The notes: a model not told the origin generated them from the sequence alone. A stretch of DNA of 8,849 nucleotides from Chitinophagales bacterium (GCA_013695715.1 JACCZZ010000145.1:1-8849); one strand, 5' to 3'; positions 1 through 7,526 are shown, counted from the first letter of the stretch. Made by a program: numbers and translations.

Positions 1-1596
1 ACTATCAATTCTTCAACTGATTTAAACCTTTACGGTCTGAAAAACGTAAAGCCACATTGGAACCTGAGCCAGCATGAGTTGATTGATCGCTCCTTAGAGC
101 TTGGTTTAGGTGTGCTTGCAGATAGTGGCGCACTGGCAGTGGATACTGGAGAATTTACCGGCCGTGCACCAAAAGATAAATTCGTGGTAAGAGATGAGAA
201 AACAAATGATACCGTTTTTTGGGGTGAAGTGAATCAGCCATTTGATGAAGAAAAATTTCAGCCCCTGTATGATAAGCTGGTGGATCACCTTTCAGGGAAG
301 GAAGTTTATATCAAGGATGCGTATGCCTGTGCTGATGAGAGTTACCGGCTGAATGTAAGGCTCATCACAGAAGTTCCATGGGCAGCACAGTTCTCTGGCA
401 ATATGTTTATTAGTCCCTCAAAAGAGGAGTTGAAAACCATACAGCCCGATTGGCTCATCATTCATGCTCCATCATTCAAAGCCGATCCTAAAACTGATGG
501 CACACGACAGGGGAATTTTGCTGTTTTAAATTTTTCTAAGCGCACCATCATCATCGGTGGTTCCGCTTACACAGGTGAAATAAAGAAAGGAATATTTACG
601 GTATTAAATTATGTATTACCCCAAGAGCATAATGTATTGTCAATGCACTGTTCTGCAAATATTGGCGGCCAGGGTGATACTGCAATATTTTTTGGCTTAT
701 CAGGAACAGGAAAAACAACATTAAGCGCAGATCCTAATCGTGGTCTTATAGGTGACGATGAACATGGATGGAGCCACAAAGGAATCTTCAATTTCGAGGG
801 GGGCTGCTATGCTAAATGTGTAAATCTTACGGAGGAAAAGGAACCCGAGATTTTTCAAGCAATAAAAAGAGGTTCCCTGCTTGAGAACGTCAGGTTTTTT
901 CCGGGAACAAACACAGTGAACTTCGATGATATTTCTGTCACCGAAAATACCCGCGTTAGCTATCCGATAGATTTTATCAGCAATGCTGTAAAACCATCCG
1001 TGGGTGGCGTTCCAAAAAATATTTTTTTCCTTACTTGTGATGCTTATGGCATTCTTCCGCCTATTGCAAAGCTGACGCCCGGACAAGCCATGTACTGGTT
1101 TCTAAGCGGATATACAGCAAAAGTTGCAGGAACTGAGGCCGGCATAACTGAACCAAAAATAGCTTTCTCGGCCTGTTTTGGAGCACCTTTTCTGCCCTTA
1201 AATCCTAACACCTATGCAGGCATGCTGGCTGATAGAATGAAAAAATACAATGCAAATGTCTGGCTTGTGAACACCGGCTGGACAGGTGGACCTTATGGAG
1301 TGGGCAAGCGGATGAAACTATCGTACACCCGTACCATGATTACTGAAGCATTGAAAGGTGATTTGGAAAAAGTTAATTATGAGGTGCATCCCGTGTTTGG
1401 ATTAGCGTATCCCACGAGCTGCCCAACAGTTCCTGATGAAATATTGAATCCTCGTGATACCTGGGAAGATAAGAATGAATATGATGAGAAGGCAAGCGAC
1501 CTGGCAAAGGAGTTCTTGAAAAACTTCGAAAAGTTTGCAGCCACAGCGCATGAAGAAACCCTGGCAGCAGCGCCTAAGGTGGCAGTTAGCGTTTAG
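1..1596 (+). CDS. pckA: Phosphoenolpyruvate carboxykinase (ATP), 5' end cut by window edge
   Basis: Converts oxaloacetate and ATP to phosphoenolpyruvate, CO2 and ADP in the cytoplasm, the first committed step of gluconeogenesis. The frame is open from base 1 to the TAG at 1594-1596 (531 codons). The ATP-type family is about 535-540 residues, so only a few N-terminal codons are missing. The TTG at 79 is internal: conserved sequence (LNLYGLKNVKPHWNLS) precedes it. Visible family motifs: the substrate-binding arginine in TGEFTGRAPKDK (codon at 163), the SAYTGEIKKG lysine pair (about 562-591), the metal-ligand histidine in MHCSANIG (646-648), the kinase-1a P-loop GLSGTGKTT (694-720), the kinase-2 aspartates in GDDEHGW (754-759), and an arginine in NTRVSYPI (952-954). 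All key residues are present, so the enzyme should be active. The next gene, rsmE, starts 69 bases downstream on the same strand; no strong terminator separates them. Confidence 0.97.
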   Translation, partial: TINSSTDLNLYGLKNVKPHWNLSQHELIDRSLELGLGVLADSGALAVDTGEFTGRAPKDKFVVRDEKTNDTVFWGEVNQPFDEEKFQPLYDKLVDHLSGKEVYIKDAYACADESYRLNVRLITEVPWAAQFSGNMFISPSKEELKTIQPDWLIIHAPSFKADPKTDGTRQGNFAVLNFSKRTIIIGGSAYTGEIKKGIFTVLNYVLPQEHNVLSMHCSANIGGQGDTAIFFGLSGTGKTTLSADPNRGLIGDDEHGWSHKGIFNFEGGCYAKCVNLTEEKEPEIFQAIKRGSLLENVRFFPGTNTVNFDDISVTENTRVSYPIDFISNAVKPSVGGVPKNIFFLTCDAYGILPPIAKLTPGQAMYWFLSGYTAKVAGTEAGITEPKIAFSACFGAPFLPLNPNTYAGMLADRMKKYNANVWLVNTGWTGGPYGVGKRMKLSYTRTMITEALKGDLEKVNYEVHPVFGLAYPTSCPTVPDEILNPRDTWEDKNEYDEKASDLAKEFLKNFEKFAATAHEETLAAAPKVAVSV

Positions 1597-1665
1597 ACAT
1601 TTATAAAGAGCAAACTTCTAACCTGTATAGGTAAGTATATCTATAAACGCTTTTGATTTCCTGAT

Positions 1666-2370
1666 ATGGAATTATTTTACTCCAACAGAGTAGAAGATCA
1701 TTTAGCTATTATAAATAATGAGGAATATCATCACTGCATGAAAGTGATGCGTCATAACATAGGCGATGAATTGCTGGTAACAGACGGGCAGGGTAAACTA
1801 TTTCATACCAAGATAATCTCAGACGATAAGACAGAATCTGCTGTTGAAATTCTTAAGACTCTTAAAGAGGAAATTGAACCCTCTCCAAGCATTCATATTG
1901 CAATTGCTCCAACAAAAAATAATGATCGCTTCGAATGGTTCTTGGAAAAGGCAACGGAGATAGGAGTGAGTGAAATAACTCCAATAATTTGTACGCGATC
2001 AGAACGGAATCAAGTAAAGCAGCAGCGGCTGAATAAAATCTTAATCTCCGCCATGAAACAATCTATGCGCTTGTGGTTGCCGAAGCTGAATGAAATAGAG
2101 AAGTTTGAAAACTTCCTGAAGGTGAATTCACCTTTAATAAATAGCAAATTTATCTGTCACTGTCAGTCACAAAATTTACCAGCATTGAAAAACAGGCATC
2201 GTGAAAGGGAAAATGTTCGGATACTTATAGGCCCAGAAGGAGATTTTACTCTGGAAGAGATTAACTTAGCAGAAAGCAACGGTTTTATCTCTGTAAATTT
2301 AGGAGACTCACGGCTTAGAACAGAAACTGCAGGATTGGTTGCCATTCATACTATTCAATTAAATCGTTAA
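1666..2370 (+). CDS. rsmE: 16S rRNA (uracil-1498-N3)-methyltransferase RsmE
   Basis: Methylates N3 of U1498 in helix 44 of 16S rRNA in the 30S subunit, using S-adenosylmethionine. The 234-residue length is normal for the family. The N-terminal PUA-like RNA-binding part (about 1-70) has the typical HHCMKVMRHNIGDEL stretch at 22-36. The rest is a SPOUT methyltransferase domain, whose C-terminal knot forms the cofactor pocket: IGPEGDF at 188-194 and LRTETA at 217-222, both family hallmarks. The middle contains the usual RSERN and SAMKQS segments. The ATG at 1666 is chosen because ELFYSNRV at the start matches the expected beginning of family members; there is no clear ribosome-binding site, which is normal in Bacteroidota. 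Its TAA (2368-2370) overlaps the ATG of the next gene, suggesting a co-transcribed and perhaps translationally coupled pair. Confidence 0.96.
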   Translation: MELFYSNRVEDHLAIINNEEYHHCMKVMRHNIGDELLVTDGQGKLFHTKIISDDKTESAVEILKTLKEEIEPSPSIHIAIAPTKNNDRFEWFLEKATEIGVSEITPIICTRSERNQVKQQRLNKILISAMKQSMRLWLPKLNEIEKFENFLKVNSPLINSKFICHCQSQNLPALKNRHRERENVRILIGPEGDFTLEEINLAESNGFISVNLGDSRLRTETAGLVAIHTIQLNR

Positions 2371-3110
2371 TGAGTTACTTTAAAGACAAACCGGGTACTT
2401 CAGAGAAGTTGCAATCGTTAGTAGCTCAACCCAAATATATTTCTATGCGCTTCTTTTTTTTACTTGGCATCCTCTTCTTTCTTTCAACCTCATTTCAGCC
2501 AGCCCCAACTTTAAAGCTTGCTCTTATGAAATACAAAGGGGGTGGCGACTGGTATAATGATGTTAATTCATTAAAGAACCTCGTGAGGTTCTGCAATGAA
2601 AATCTTGGAACTAACTTCGATCCTGAGCATTCAATAGTGGAGCCGGGTAGTCCTGACATTTTCAATTTTCCGTTTGTATATATGACAGGTCATGGCAATT
2701 TTACACTTGATAATGAGGAAGCCGAAAATTTACGATCGTACCTTGTAAGCGGTGGATTTTTGCTCATTAATGATGATTATGGCATTGATCCTTACGCACG
2801 GCTTGCGATGAAAAAGGTATTTCCGGAGCTGGAATTTATTGAGTTGCCATTTTCTCATCCTATTTATCATCAGAAGTATAATTTTACGAACGGACTTCCA
2901 AAGATTCACGAGCACGATAATAAACCTCCCCGCGGTTATGGTTTGATTTATGAAGGGCGGCTTGTCTGCTTTTACGATTATGAATGCGATCTTGGAGATG
3001 GTTGGGATGATGTGCATAATGATCCTGAGCCAATCAGACAAAAAGCTTTGCAGATGGGGGCAAATATTATCTCTTATGTTTTCTCCTTGAAAGAAAAAGA
3101 AGGCAGTTAA
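2370..3110 (+). CDS. DUF4159-family exported protein of unknown function
   Basis: Recognised as a DUF4159-type protein; no biochemical role is known to me. From the ATG at 2370 it has 246 residues. A second ATG at 2445 gives 221 residues beginning directly with a signal peptide (MRFFFLLGILFFLSTSFQ), so 2445 may be the real start; 2370 is listed because it overlaps the rsmE stop as TAATG. No lipobox is seen, so a soluble periplasmic protein is inferred. Conserved-looking blocks in the long numbering: KYKGGGDWY (54-62), FCNENLGTN (74-82), GSPDIFNFPFVYMTGHG (93-109), LRSYLVSGGFLLINDDYG (121-138), HPIYH (163-167), HEHD (180-183) and YECDLGDGWDD (204-214). The GHG ... GGFLL pattern resembles class I amidotransferase-like (ThuA-like) folds, but no obvious nucleophilic cysteine replaces the catalytic one. 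Histidines 108, 163, 167, 180, 182 and 216 could bind a metal; this is inference. Confidence 0.85.
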   Translation: MSYFKDKPGTSEKLQSLVAQPKYISMRFFFLLGILFFLSTSFQPAPTLKLALMKYKGGGDWYNDVNSLKNLVRFCNENLGTNFDPEHSIVEPGSPDIFNFPFVYMTGHGNFTLDNEEAENLRSYLVSGGFLLINDDYGIDPYARLAMKKVFPELEFIELPFSHPIYHQKYNFTNGLPKIHEHDNKPPRGYGLIYEGRLVCFYDYECDLGDGWDDVHNDPEPIRQKALQMGANIISYVFSLKEKEGS

Positions 3111-3267
3111 ACAGATTAGGTGAATGAATGGTGATACAATTATGACGTTAATTCTATTTCCTGACAAAAAATATTACATTCTTTTTAAATATTAGAGGGT
3201 GTGTTTCTGGAAAAAGGCTGTAACCGCGCTGGGGTTGTAAATTGTTTAATTATTTCTACCAAACTGT

Positions 3268-3592
3268 CGTCCTGTGGGACTAAATTTATTTGGCACAGCT
3301 CCGGAAGAGGCGCGAGCTCAGGTGTGTGACGTAATTGAAATCTATGATTTTATATTAATGCTAAAGAAATCTATCTTATCTCTGAACTTATTAGCTCCCG
3401 AGGAGCGCAAGTATGGTAGAATGGAATTGCCCATTATACAGCCCCGTAGGCGCGACAGTATCATAGCTTGCATAATCCAAAGTAACGCAACTAAGGTAAA
3501 GATTTAGAATACCTATTCCTCGTAAGCACGTCGGGCGATAGTTGATTGTATATTTCTTGTTTAGGTGGACGTAAGCCCCGTAGGGGCGACAC
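3268..3592. repeat. Cluster of about six decayed GCCCC-GTA-GGGGC hairpin repeats
   Basis: Copies, as seen by eye: A 3269-3280 (arms GTCC/GGAC), B 3298-3313 (GCTCCGGAAGAGGCGC, degenerate), C 3393-3410 (perfect arms GCTCC/GGAGC around CGA), D 3440-3457 (GCCCC/GGCGC around GTA, one mismatch), E 3525-3541 (AGCACGTCGGGCGATAG, degenerate), F 3574-3591 (perfect arms GCCCC/GGGGC around GTA). Several are followed by GCGACA or GCGATA. C and D also share a downstream GTATnnTAG. E and F share an upstream CGTAAGC, at 3521 and 3570, 49 bases apart. Core spacing C-D is 47 and E-F is 50; other gaps are about twice that. Such elements are common in intergenic DNA of Bacteroidota genomes in my recollection; function unknown. 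They could act as mRNA 3'-end hairpins between the convergent genes. Confidence 0.7.
3575..3587. repeat. Perfect 5-bp hairpin next to the pyrD stop, possible 3'-end structure
   Basis: GCCCC (3575-3579), loop GTA (3580-3582), GGGGC (3583-3587). On the minus strand it begins 12 bases after the pyrD TAA, a place where a transcript end is plausible. There is no T-run after it on either strand, so it does not meet the usual intrinsic-terminator pattern. Best regarded as the best preserved unit of the repeat cluster with a possible mRNA-end role. Confidence 0.45.
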
Positions 3593-3599
3593 ATTTCTT

Positions 3600-4640
3600 T
3601 TAACTATTCTGCTGAATTTTTAATTTGTTAATCCGCCTAACCAACCCTGGTCCTTCATAGATTAAACCCGTATACACCTGCACCAGGTCAGCACCTGATT
3701 TTAATTTTTCTACAGCATCTTCCGGAGTATGTATTCCACCTACACCAATAATAACAAACCTTCCTTCTGCTTTGGAATGAATATATTCTATGACCTCTGT
3801 TGCACGCTTTGCAACCGGCTTGCCGCTTAAGCCCCCGGCTCCAAGCTGTTCGATTAAATGCAATGGCGTTGTAAGGCCCCTTCTTGATACAGAAGTATTT
3901 GTGGCTACTATTCCTGCCACCTCAGTTGTAATAATGATATCAATAATATCATCGAGTTGACTATTTGTGAGGTCTGGTGCAATTTTTACAAATATAGGTT
4001 TGGGCACATCATGCTGATGATTCAATTCCTGCAACCGGGACAGAAGCTTTGAAAGCGGCTCCTTATCATGCAGCGAGCGTAGGTCAGGTGTATTTGGTGA
4101 GCTTACGTTGACGACAAAATAATCAACATGAAGAAATAACTTCAAAAAACACGTTTCATAATCGGCTATGGCATTTTCAATAGGAGTGTTTTTATTCACG
4201 CCAATGTTTCCACCAATCAAAACATCTTTTTTGGGTGTATTTTTTAACCGGGCAACTACAAGATCAACGCCCTGGTTATTGAAACCCATACGGTTAATTA
4301 ATGCCTCATCTTTAGTCAGCCGGAAAAGCCTCGGAGGATCATTTCCTGGCTGAGGCAATGGTGTAACCGTTCCTATTTCTATAAATCCGAAACCAAGTAA
4401 ACTGAGTGCATGAATATGCTTTGCATCTTTATCGAATCCGGCAGCCAGGCCAACAGCGTTCTTGAAATTTAAACCACAGACTTCTTTGTAATGAGATGTG
4501 CTTTCAAGCGAAAATAATTTTTTCAATAGCCATTCCCCACCCGGAATTCTGATCGTCCATTCAAGTAAAATAATTGCGAAATGGTGAGCTTGTTCAGCAG
4601 GGAAAAGAAAGAAAAATGGTCTTAGAAATATTTTATACAC
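3600..4640 (-). CDS. pyrD: Dihydroorotate dehydrogenase (quinone), class 2
   Basis: Oxidises dihydroorotate to orotate in de novo pyrimidine synthesis, passing electrons through FMN to membrane quinone. The 346-residue length fits class 2. The N-terminal hydrophobic/aromatic extension (MYKIFLRPFFFLFPAEQAHHF, about 1-28) is the membrane-docking helix pair that separates class 2 from cytosolic class 1. Motifs: GLAAGFDK (64-71), EIGTVTPLPQPGN (88-100), NRMGFNNQG (116-124), and NVSSPNTPDLR (177-187) with S180 as the likely catalytic base (equivalent to E. coli Ser175). Near the C-terminus are GVGG (299-302) and YTGLIYEGP (323-331), the FMN phosphate region. The start codon is GTG (4638-4640); no in-frame ATG lies just upstream, and MYKIFLRP is the usual family beginning. 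It is convergent with the DUF4159 gene and divergent from rarA. Confidence 0.97.
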   Translation of the reverse strand: MYKIFLRPFFFLFPAEQAHHFAIILLEWTIRIPGGEWLLKKLFSLESTSHYKEVCGLNFKNAVGLAAGFDKDAKHIHALSLLGFGFIEIGTVTPLPQPGNDPPRLFRLTKDEALINRMGFNNQGVDLVVARLKNTPKKDVLIGGNIGVNKNTPIENAIADYETCFLKLFLHVDYFVVNVSSPNTPDLRSLHDKEPLSKLLSRLQELNHQHDVPKPIFVKIAPDLTNSQLDDIIDIIITTEVAGIVATNTSVSRRGLTTPLHLIEQLGAGGLSGKPVAKRATEVIEYIHSKAEGRFVIIGVGGIHTPEDAVEKLKSGADLVQVYTGLIYEGPGLVRRINKLKIQQNS

Positions 4641-4736
4641 CTGTAGCAGAATGTTGCCGCGAAAATACTTTACCTGTTTCTATTCTGGCTTCTTAATTTT
4701 AAGCGAGTTCAATTATAGGTTTCTAATTACGAGGGT
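4641..4736. promoter_or_regulatory. Divergent intergenic region expected to hold the pyrD and rarA promoters
   Basis: These 96 bases separate the GTG of pyrD (minus) from the ATG of rarA (plus), so both promoters are expected here by position. The only near match to the Bacteroidota -7 element TAnnTTTG for rarA is TAGGTTTC at 4716-4723, with one mismatch and no clear -33 TTTG partner. On the minus strand TATTTTCG is an equally weak candidate for pyrD. No clear operator or riboswitch is visible. Confidence 0.35.
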
Positions 4737-6002
4737 ATGAATAAAGGCATTCCATTGGCAGAACGTATGCGGCCCGAGTCGCTGGAGGAATTTATCGGAC
4801 AAAAACATCTTGTAGGAAACGCAGGTGTTCTCAGGATACTTTTGGATCGAAAGCAAATTCCTTCGATGATCTTCTGGGGTCCTCCTGGAGTTGGGAAAAC
4901 TACACTAGCACACATCATCTCACGGGAAATGAAGATGCCCTTCTTCACGCTTAGCGCTATCAGTTCAGGAGTAAAAGATATTCGTGAAGTTATAGAGACG
5001 GCAAAAAATGCTGGGAAGGCGCTTTTGTTCATTGATGAAATTCACCGCTTCAATAAATCTCAGCAGGATTCCCTGTTAGGTGCAGTTGAAAAAGGCATCA
5101 TTACACTCATAGGTGCTACCACAGAAAATCCCTCCTTCGAGGTGATTTCTCCTTTGCTATCACGCTGTCAGGTCTATGTATTGCAATCGCTTGAAAAAGA
5201 AGATCTGCTCAACTTGCTCAACCGTGCAATGAGTAATGATGATTTCCTGAAAAGTAAAAACATAAAAATTATTGAACATGAGGCATTGCTGAGACTCAGC
5301 GGCGGTGATGCACGCAAGCTGCTCAATCTTTTTGAACTGGTAGTGGATACTATCGGAACAGAGACGGTGGAGATTACCGATGAAAAAACTACATCTATCG
5401 CTCAGAAAAAGATTGCGTTGTATGATAAATCAGGGGAGCAGCATTATGACATCATATCAGCGTTTATCAAATCTATGCGTGGCAGCGATCCTAATGGAGC
5501 AGTTTACTGGCTGGCACGAATGATCGAAGGTGGAGAAGATCCAAAATTTATTGCACGCAGAATGCTGATACTTGCTTCAGAGGATATAGGCAACGCCAAC
5601 CCCACGGCGCTGGTAATGGCAAACAGTTGTTTTCAGTCAGTAGATGTGATCGGATATCCTGAATGCAGAATCATACTTTCTCAGACTGCTATTTACCTTG
5701 CAACATCACCTAAGAGCAATGCGTCTTATAACGCCATAGAGGGTGCTTTGGCTATAGCACGGCAGGAGGGCGATTTGCCCGTACCACTTCATCTGCGGAA
5801 TGCTCCCACAAAGCTGATGAAGCAACTGAACTATGGAAAGGAGTATCGTTACGCCCACAGCTTTGAAGATAATTTTACTGCGCTTGAATTTCTTCCTGAT
5901 AAGATAAGCGGCCTTAAACTTTATGATCCCGGCCAGAATACACGTGAGCTGGAATTGCGTGAATTTTTGAAGAAGAGGTGGAAAGAGAAATATGAGTATT
6001 AA
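4737..6002 (+). CDS. rarA: Replication-associated recombination protein RarA/MgsA (AAA+ ATPase)
   Basis: Cytoplasmic AAA+ ATPase of the RarA/MgsA/WRNIP1 family, related to the clamp-loader subunits; it acts at stalled replication forks and binds SSB and DNA ends. The 421 residues are close to the usual length. Seen in order: N-terminal PLAERMRPESLEEFIGQ (6-22), Walker A GPPGVGKT (48-55), Walker B LLFIDE (96-101) followed by IHRFNKSQQD, sensor 1 region LIGATTENPSF (124-134), arginine finger in LLSRC (R143), and sensor 2 GGDARK (R193). The C-terminal half has the tetramerisation-domain signatures YDIISAFIKSMRGSDPNGA, RRMLILASEDIGNA and YNAIEGALAIAR. All ATPase residues are intact. The flippase gene follows after 45 bases on the same strand, so the two may share a transcript, although they have no known functional link. 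Confidence 0.97.
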   Translation: MNKGIPLAERMRPESLEEFIGQKHLVGNAGVLRILLDRKQIPSMIFWGPPGVGKTTLAHIISREMKMPFFTLSAISSGVKDIREVIETAKNAGKALLFIDEIHRFNKSQQDSLLGAVEKGIITLIGATTENPSFEVISPLLSRCQVYVLQSLEKEDLLNLLNRAMSNDDFLKSKNIKIIEHEALLRLSGGDARKLLNLFELVVDTIGTETVEITDEKTTSIAQKKIALYDKSGEQHYDIISAFIKSMRGSDPNGAVYWLARMIEGGEDPKFIARRMLILASEDIGNANPTALVMANSCFQSVDVIGYPECRIILSQTAIYLATSPKSNASYNAIEGALAIARQEGDLPVPLHLRNAPTKLMKQLNYGKEYRYAHSFEDNFTALEFLPDKISGLKLYDPGQNTRELELREFLKKRWKEKYEY

Positions 6003-6047
6003 TAAAGCAAATACAAAGGCAACTATCTTTAGCGCCATTGTTATATA

Positions 6048-7526
6048 ATGGGCATTGTAAAACGTCAAAGCGTTCAGTCATCAGTTATCACTTACATCGG
6101 AGTGTTTATCGGGTATGTGAATCTGATCCTGCTTTTTCCAAAGTTCTTGACTCCTGAACAATTAGGACTAACACGACTTCTTCTTTCAATTGCAACCATC
6201 TTCTCACAATTTTCGCTGCTGGGAACATCTGTTTCAATCCTTAGATTTTTTCCATATCTGGAAGATAAAAGATCAAAGCATCATGGCTTTCTATCATTCA
6301 CCATCCTGGTTTCCATAGTAGGATTTATAGTTTTTACCACGCTATTTATTATTCTTAGAAAGCCCATCACCGATGTTTTTCAAGAGAAATCTCCACTTTT
6401 TGTTGAATATTATTTTTTCCTGTTTCCACTGTCGTTTTTTCTTCTGTTTTTTGAATTATTATTCATGTACATGCGGGCACTCTTCAAAACAGTGGTGCCC
6501 ACATTGATTAAGGAAATTGTTCTGCGTCTGATACAGTCCGCAGCGTTAGTACTACTCATTTTGAATGTTGTAAGTTTCGAAGGATTTTTACTACTGTTTA
6601 TTGGAAGCTATCTTCTGCATCTCGTAGTAATTATGATATATGCTGCCTACCTGGAGCAACTGTTTATTTTCTCAACCATAGATTTTAAGGGACGCGTTTC
6701 AGTACGGGAAATCATGCGCTATTCGCTGCTTCTTTTTGTTGCTGCAATTGCATCATATTACACGTTGAATATTGACCAGATCATGCTGGGTGCCCTTTCC
6801 GGACTTGCCAGCAATGCTGTTTATTCTATAGCATTCTTTGTTGGAACCATCATTCAGATACCAGGCCGTGCGATAAACTCCGTAGCAATTCCAATAGTTG
6901 CCGAAGCATGGAAACACAACGATCAGAAAAAATTGCAGCAGCTATACAAGCAAACATCATTAAACGAACTGATCATCGGCGGCTTTATATTTTTACTTGT
7001 ATGGATCAATACCGATCTGCTCCTTAGCTTATTACCCCCAATATATCAGCAGGCCAAATGGGTAATTTTTATTGTAGGTCTTGGAAAACTCTTCGACTTG
7101 GCCACAGGCATAAATGGAGAAATTCTTGTAATCTCTAAACATTCTAAAGCGACATTATTTACCAACGTCTTTGTTATATTGATCTCTACAATTGCCAATT
7201 ATCTGATGATTCCCATCTGGGGTGTCATTGGTTCAGCGATTGCAACCTCTCTATCCATCATTTCTTATAATGTAATCAGGATGGGCTTTTTATATTATAA
7301 ATACCGTTTGCAACCCTTCAGCAGCAACACTCTTAAAGCGTTGTTGTTGCTCACGGCCTGCTTTGCACTTTACTATTTATTGCCTTCGATGGAGCAGCTT
7401 TGGATGAGCAGCTTTTATCAATCTGTTTTAATGACGGGGATAATTTCTTTAAGTTTGATTTTGTTTAATATTTCACCTGAAATAACTGCCTCGTATAATT
7501 GGTTTCGCTTAAAAGTACGGGCTTGA
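6048..7526 (+). CDS. Polysaccharide/oligosaccharide flippase (Wzx-like, MOP superfamily)
   Basis: Predicted inner-membrane flippase that moves lipid-linked sugars across the membrane, of the polysaccharide biosynthesis (RfbX/Wzx) type. The 492 residues contain about 14 hydrophobic stretches, roughly 11-31, 40-62, 81-103, 120-141, 157-177, 180-203, 224-240, 249-275, 310-330, 338-352, 369-388, 390-410, 429-445 and 458-474, which is the number expected for the family. The N-terminal segment KRQSVQSSVITYIGVFIGY and the NIDQIMLG motif (241-248) after helix 7 are typical. The start is ATG 6048; the stop is TGA 7524-7526. No glycosyltransferase, Wzy polymerase or sugar-nucleotide gene is adjacent, so the substrate (LPS, capsule, A-LPS or another lipid-linked glycan) cannot be named. 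A MurJ-type lipid II flippase is less likely from its sequence, but I cannot exclude it without a search. Confidence 0.88.
   Translation: MGIVKRQSVQSSVITYIGVFIGYVNLILLFPKFLTPEQLGLTRLLLSIATIFSQFSLLGTSVSILRFFPYLEDKRSKHHGFLSFTILVSIVGFIVFTTLFIILRKPITDVFQEKSPLFVEYYFFLFPLSFFLLFFELLFMYMRALFKTVVPTLIKEIVLRLIQSAALVLLILNVVSFEGFLLLFIGSYLLHLVVIMIYAAYLEQLFIFSTIDFKGRVSVREIMRYSLLLFVAAIASYYTLNIDQIMLGALSGLASNAVYSIAFFVGTIIQIPGRAINSVAIPIVAEAWKHNDQKKLQQLYKQTSLNELIIGGFIFLLVWINTDLLLSLLPPIYQQAKWVIFIVGLGKLFDLATGINGEILVISKHSKATLFTNVFVILISTIANYLMIPIWGVIGSAIATSLSIISYNVIRMGFLYYKYRLQPFSSNTLKALLLLTACFALYYLLPSMEQLWMSSFYQSVLMTGIISLSLILFNISPEITASYNWFRLKVRA

Larger units (their letters stand above)
3111..3599. other. 489-base non-coding gap between convergent genes
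   Basis: Lies between the end of the DUF4159 gene (plus strand) and the end of pyrD (minus strand). The first part (3111-3210) is AT-rich with nothing recognisable. A weak imperfect inverted repeat with arms AACC (3222-3225) and GGTT (3233-3236) surrounds a GC-rich core. From about 3268 to 3592 lies a cluster of decayed hairpin repeats, described separately. Short open frames here (3274-3507 plus, 3391-3594 minus) only translate the repeats; they have no domain features or plausible start context. No intrinsic terminator with a clear T-run was found for either flanking gene. Confidence 0.75.

Noticed and set aside
79..81. TTG as the start codon of pckA
   Set aside because: The frame stays open upstream to base 1 and encodes residues typical of the PEPCK N-terminus, so the true start lies outside the window.
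721..1086. 121-codon minus-strand open frame inside pckA
   Set aside because: It lies fully opposite a well-conserved enzyme gene and shows no protein-family features.
1621..1632. ACCT-GTAT-AGGT inverted repeat between pckA and rsmE as terminator or operator
   Set aside because: The stem is only four base pairs and has no T-run after it; such a short palindrome is expected by chance in AT-rich intergenic DNA.
2730..3167. 145-codon minus-strand open frame opposite the DUF4159 gene
   Set aside because: It is antisense to a gene with strong conserved blocks and its translation has no recognisable domain.
3274..3507. 77-codon plus-strand open frame in the gap between DUF4159 and pyrD
   Set aside because: It begins with a non-ATG codon, has low-complexity content and simply translates across the hairpin repeats; no domain or family resemblance.
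3268..3592. Possible CRISPR array
   Set aside because: The repeats are only about 13-18 bases, differ strongly from each other, have irregular spacing and no cas genes nearby.
3391..3594. 67-codon minus-strand open frame starting MCRPYGAYV
   Set aside because: The RPYGA-like peptide is the translation of the GCCCCTACGGGGC repeat core, a known source of spurious gene calls in repeat-bearing genomes.
5706..6068. 120-codon minus-strand open frame with a hydrophobic start near the end of rarA
   Set aside because: It is opposite the conserved C-terminal domain of rarA; the hydrophobic stretch comes from AT-rich codons on the complementary strand.
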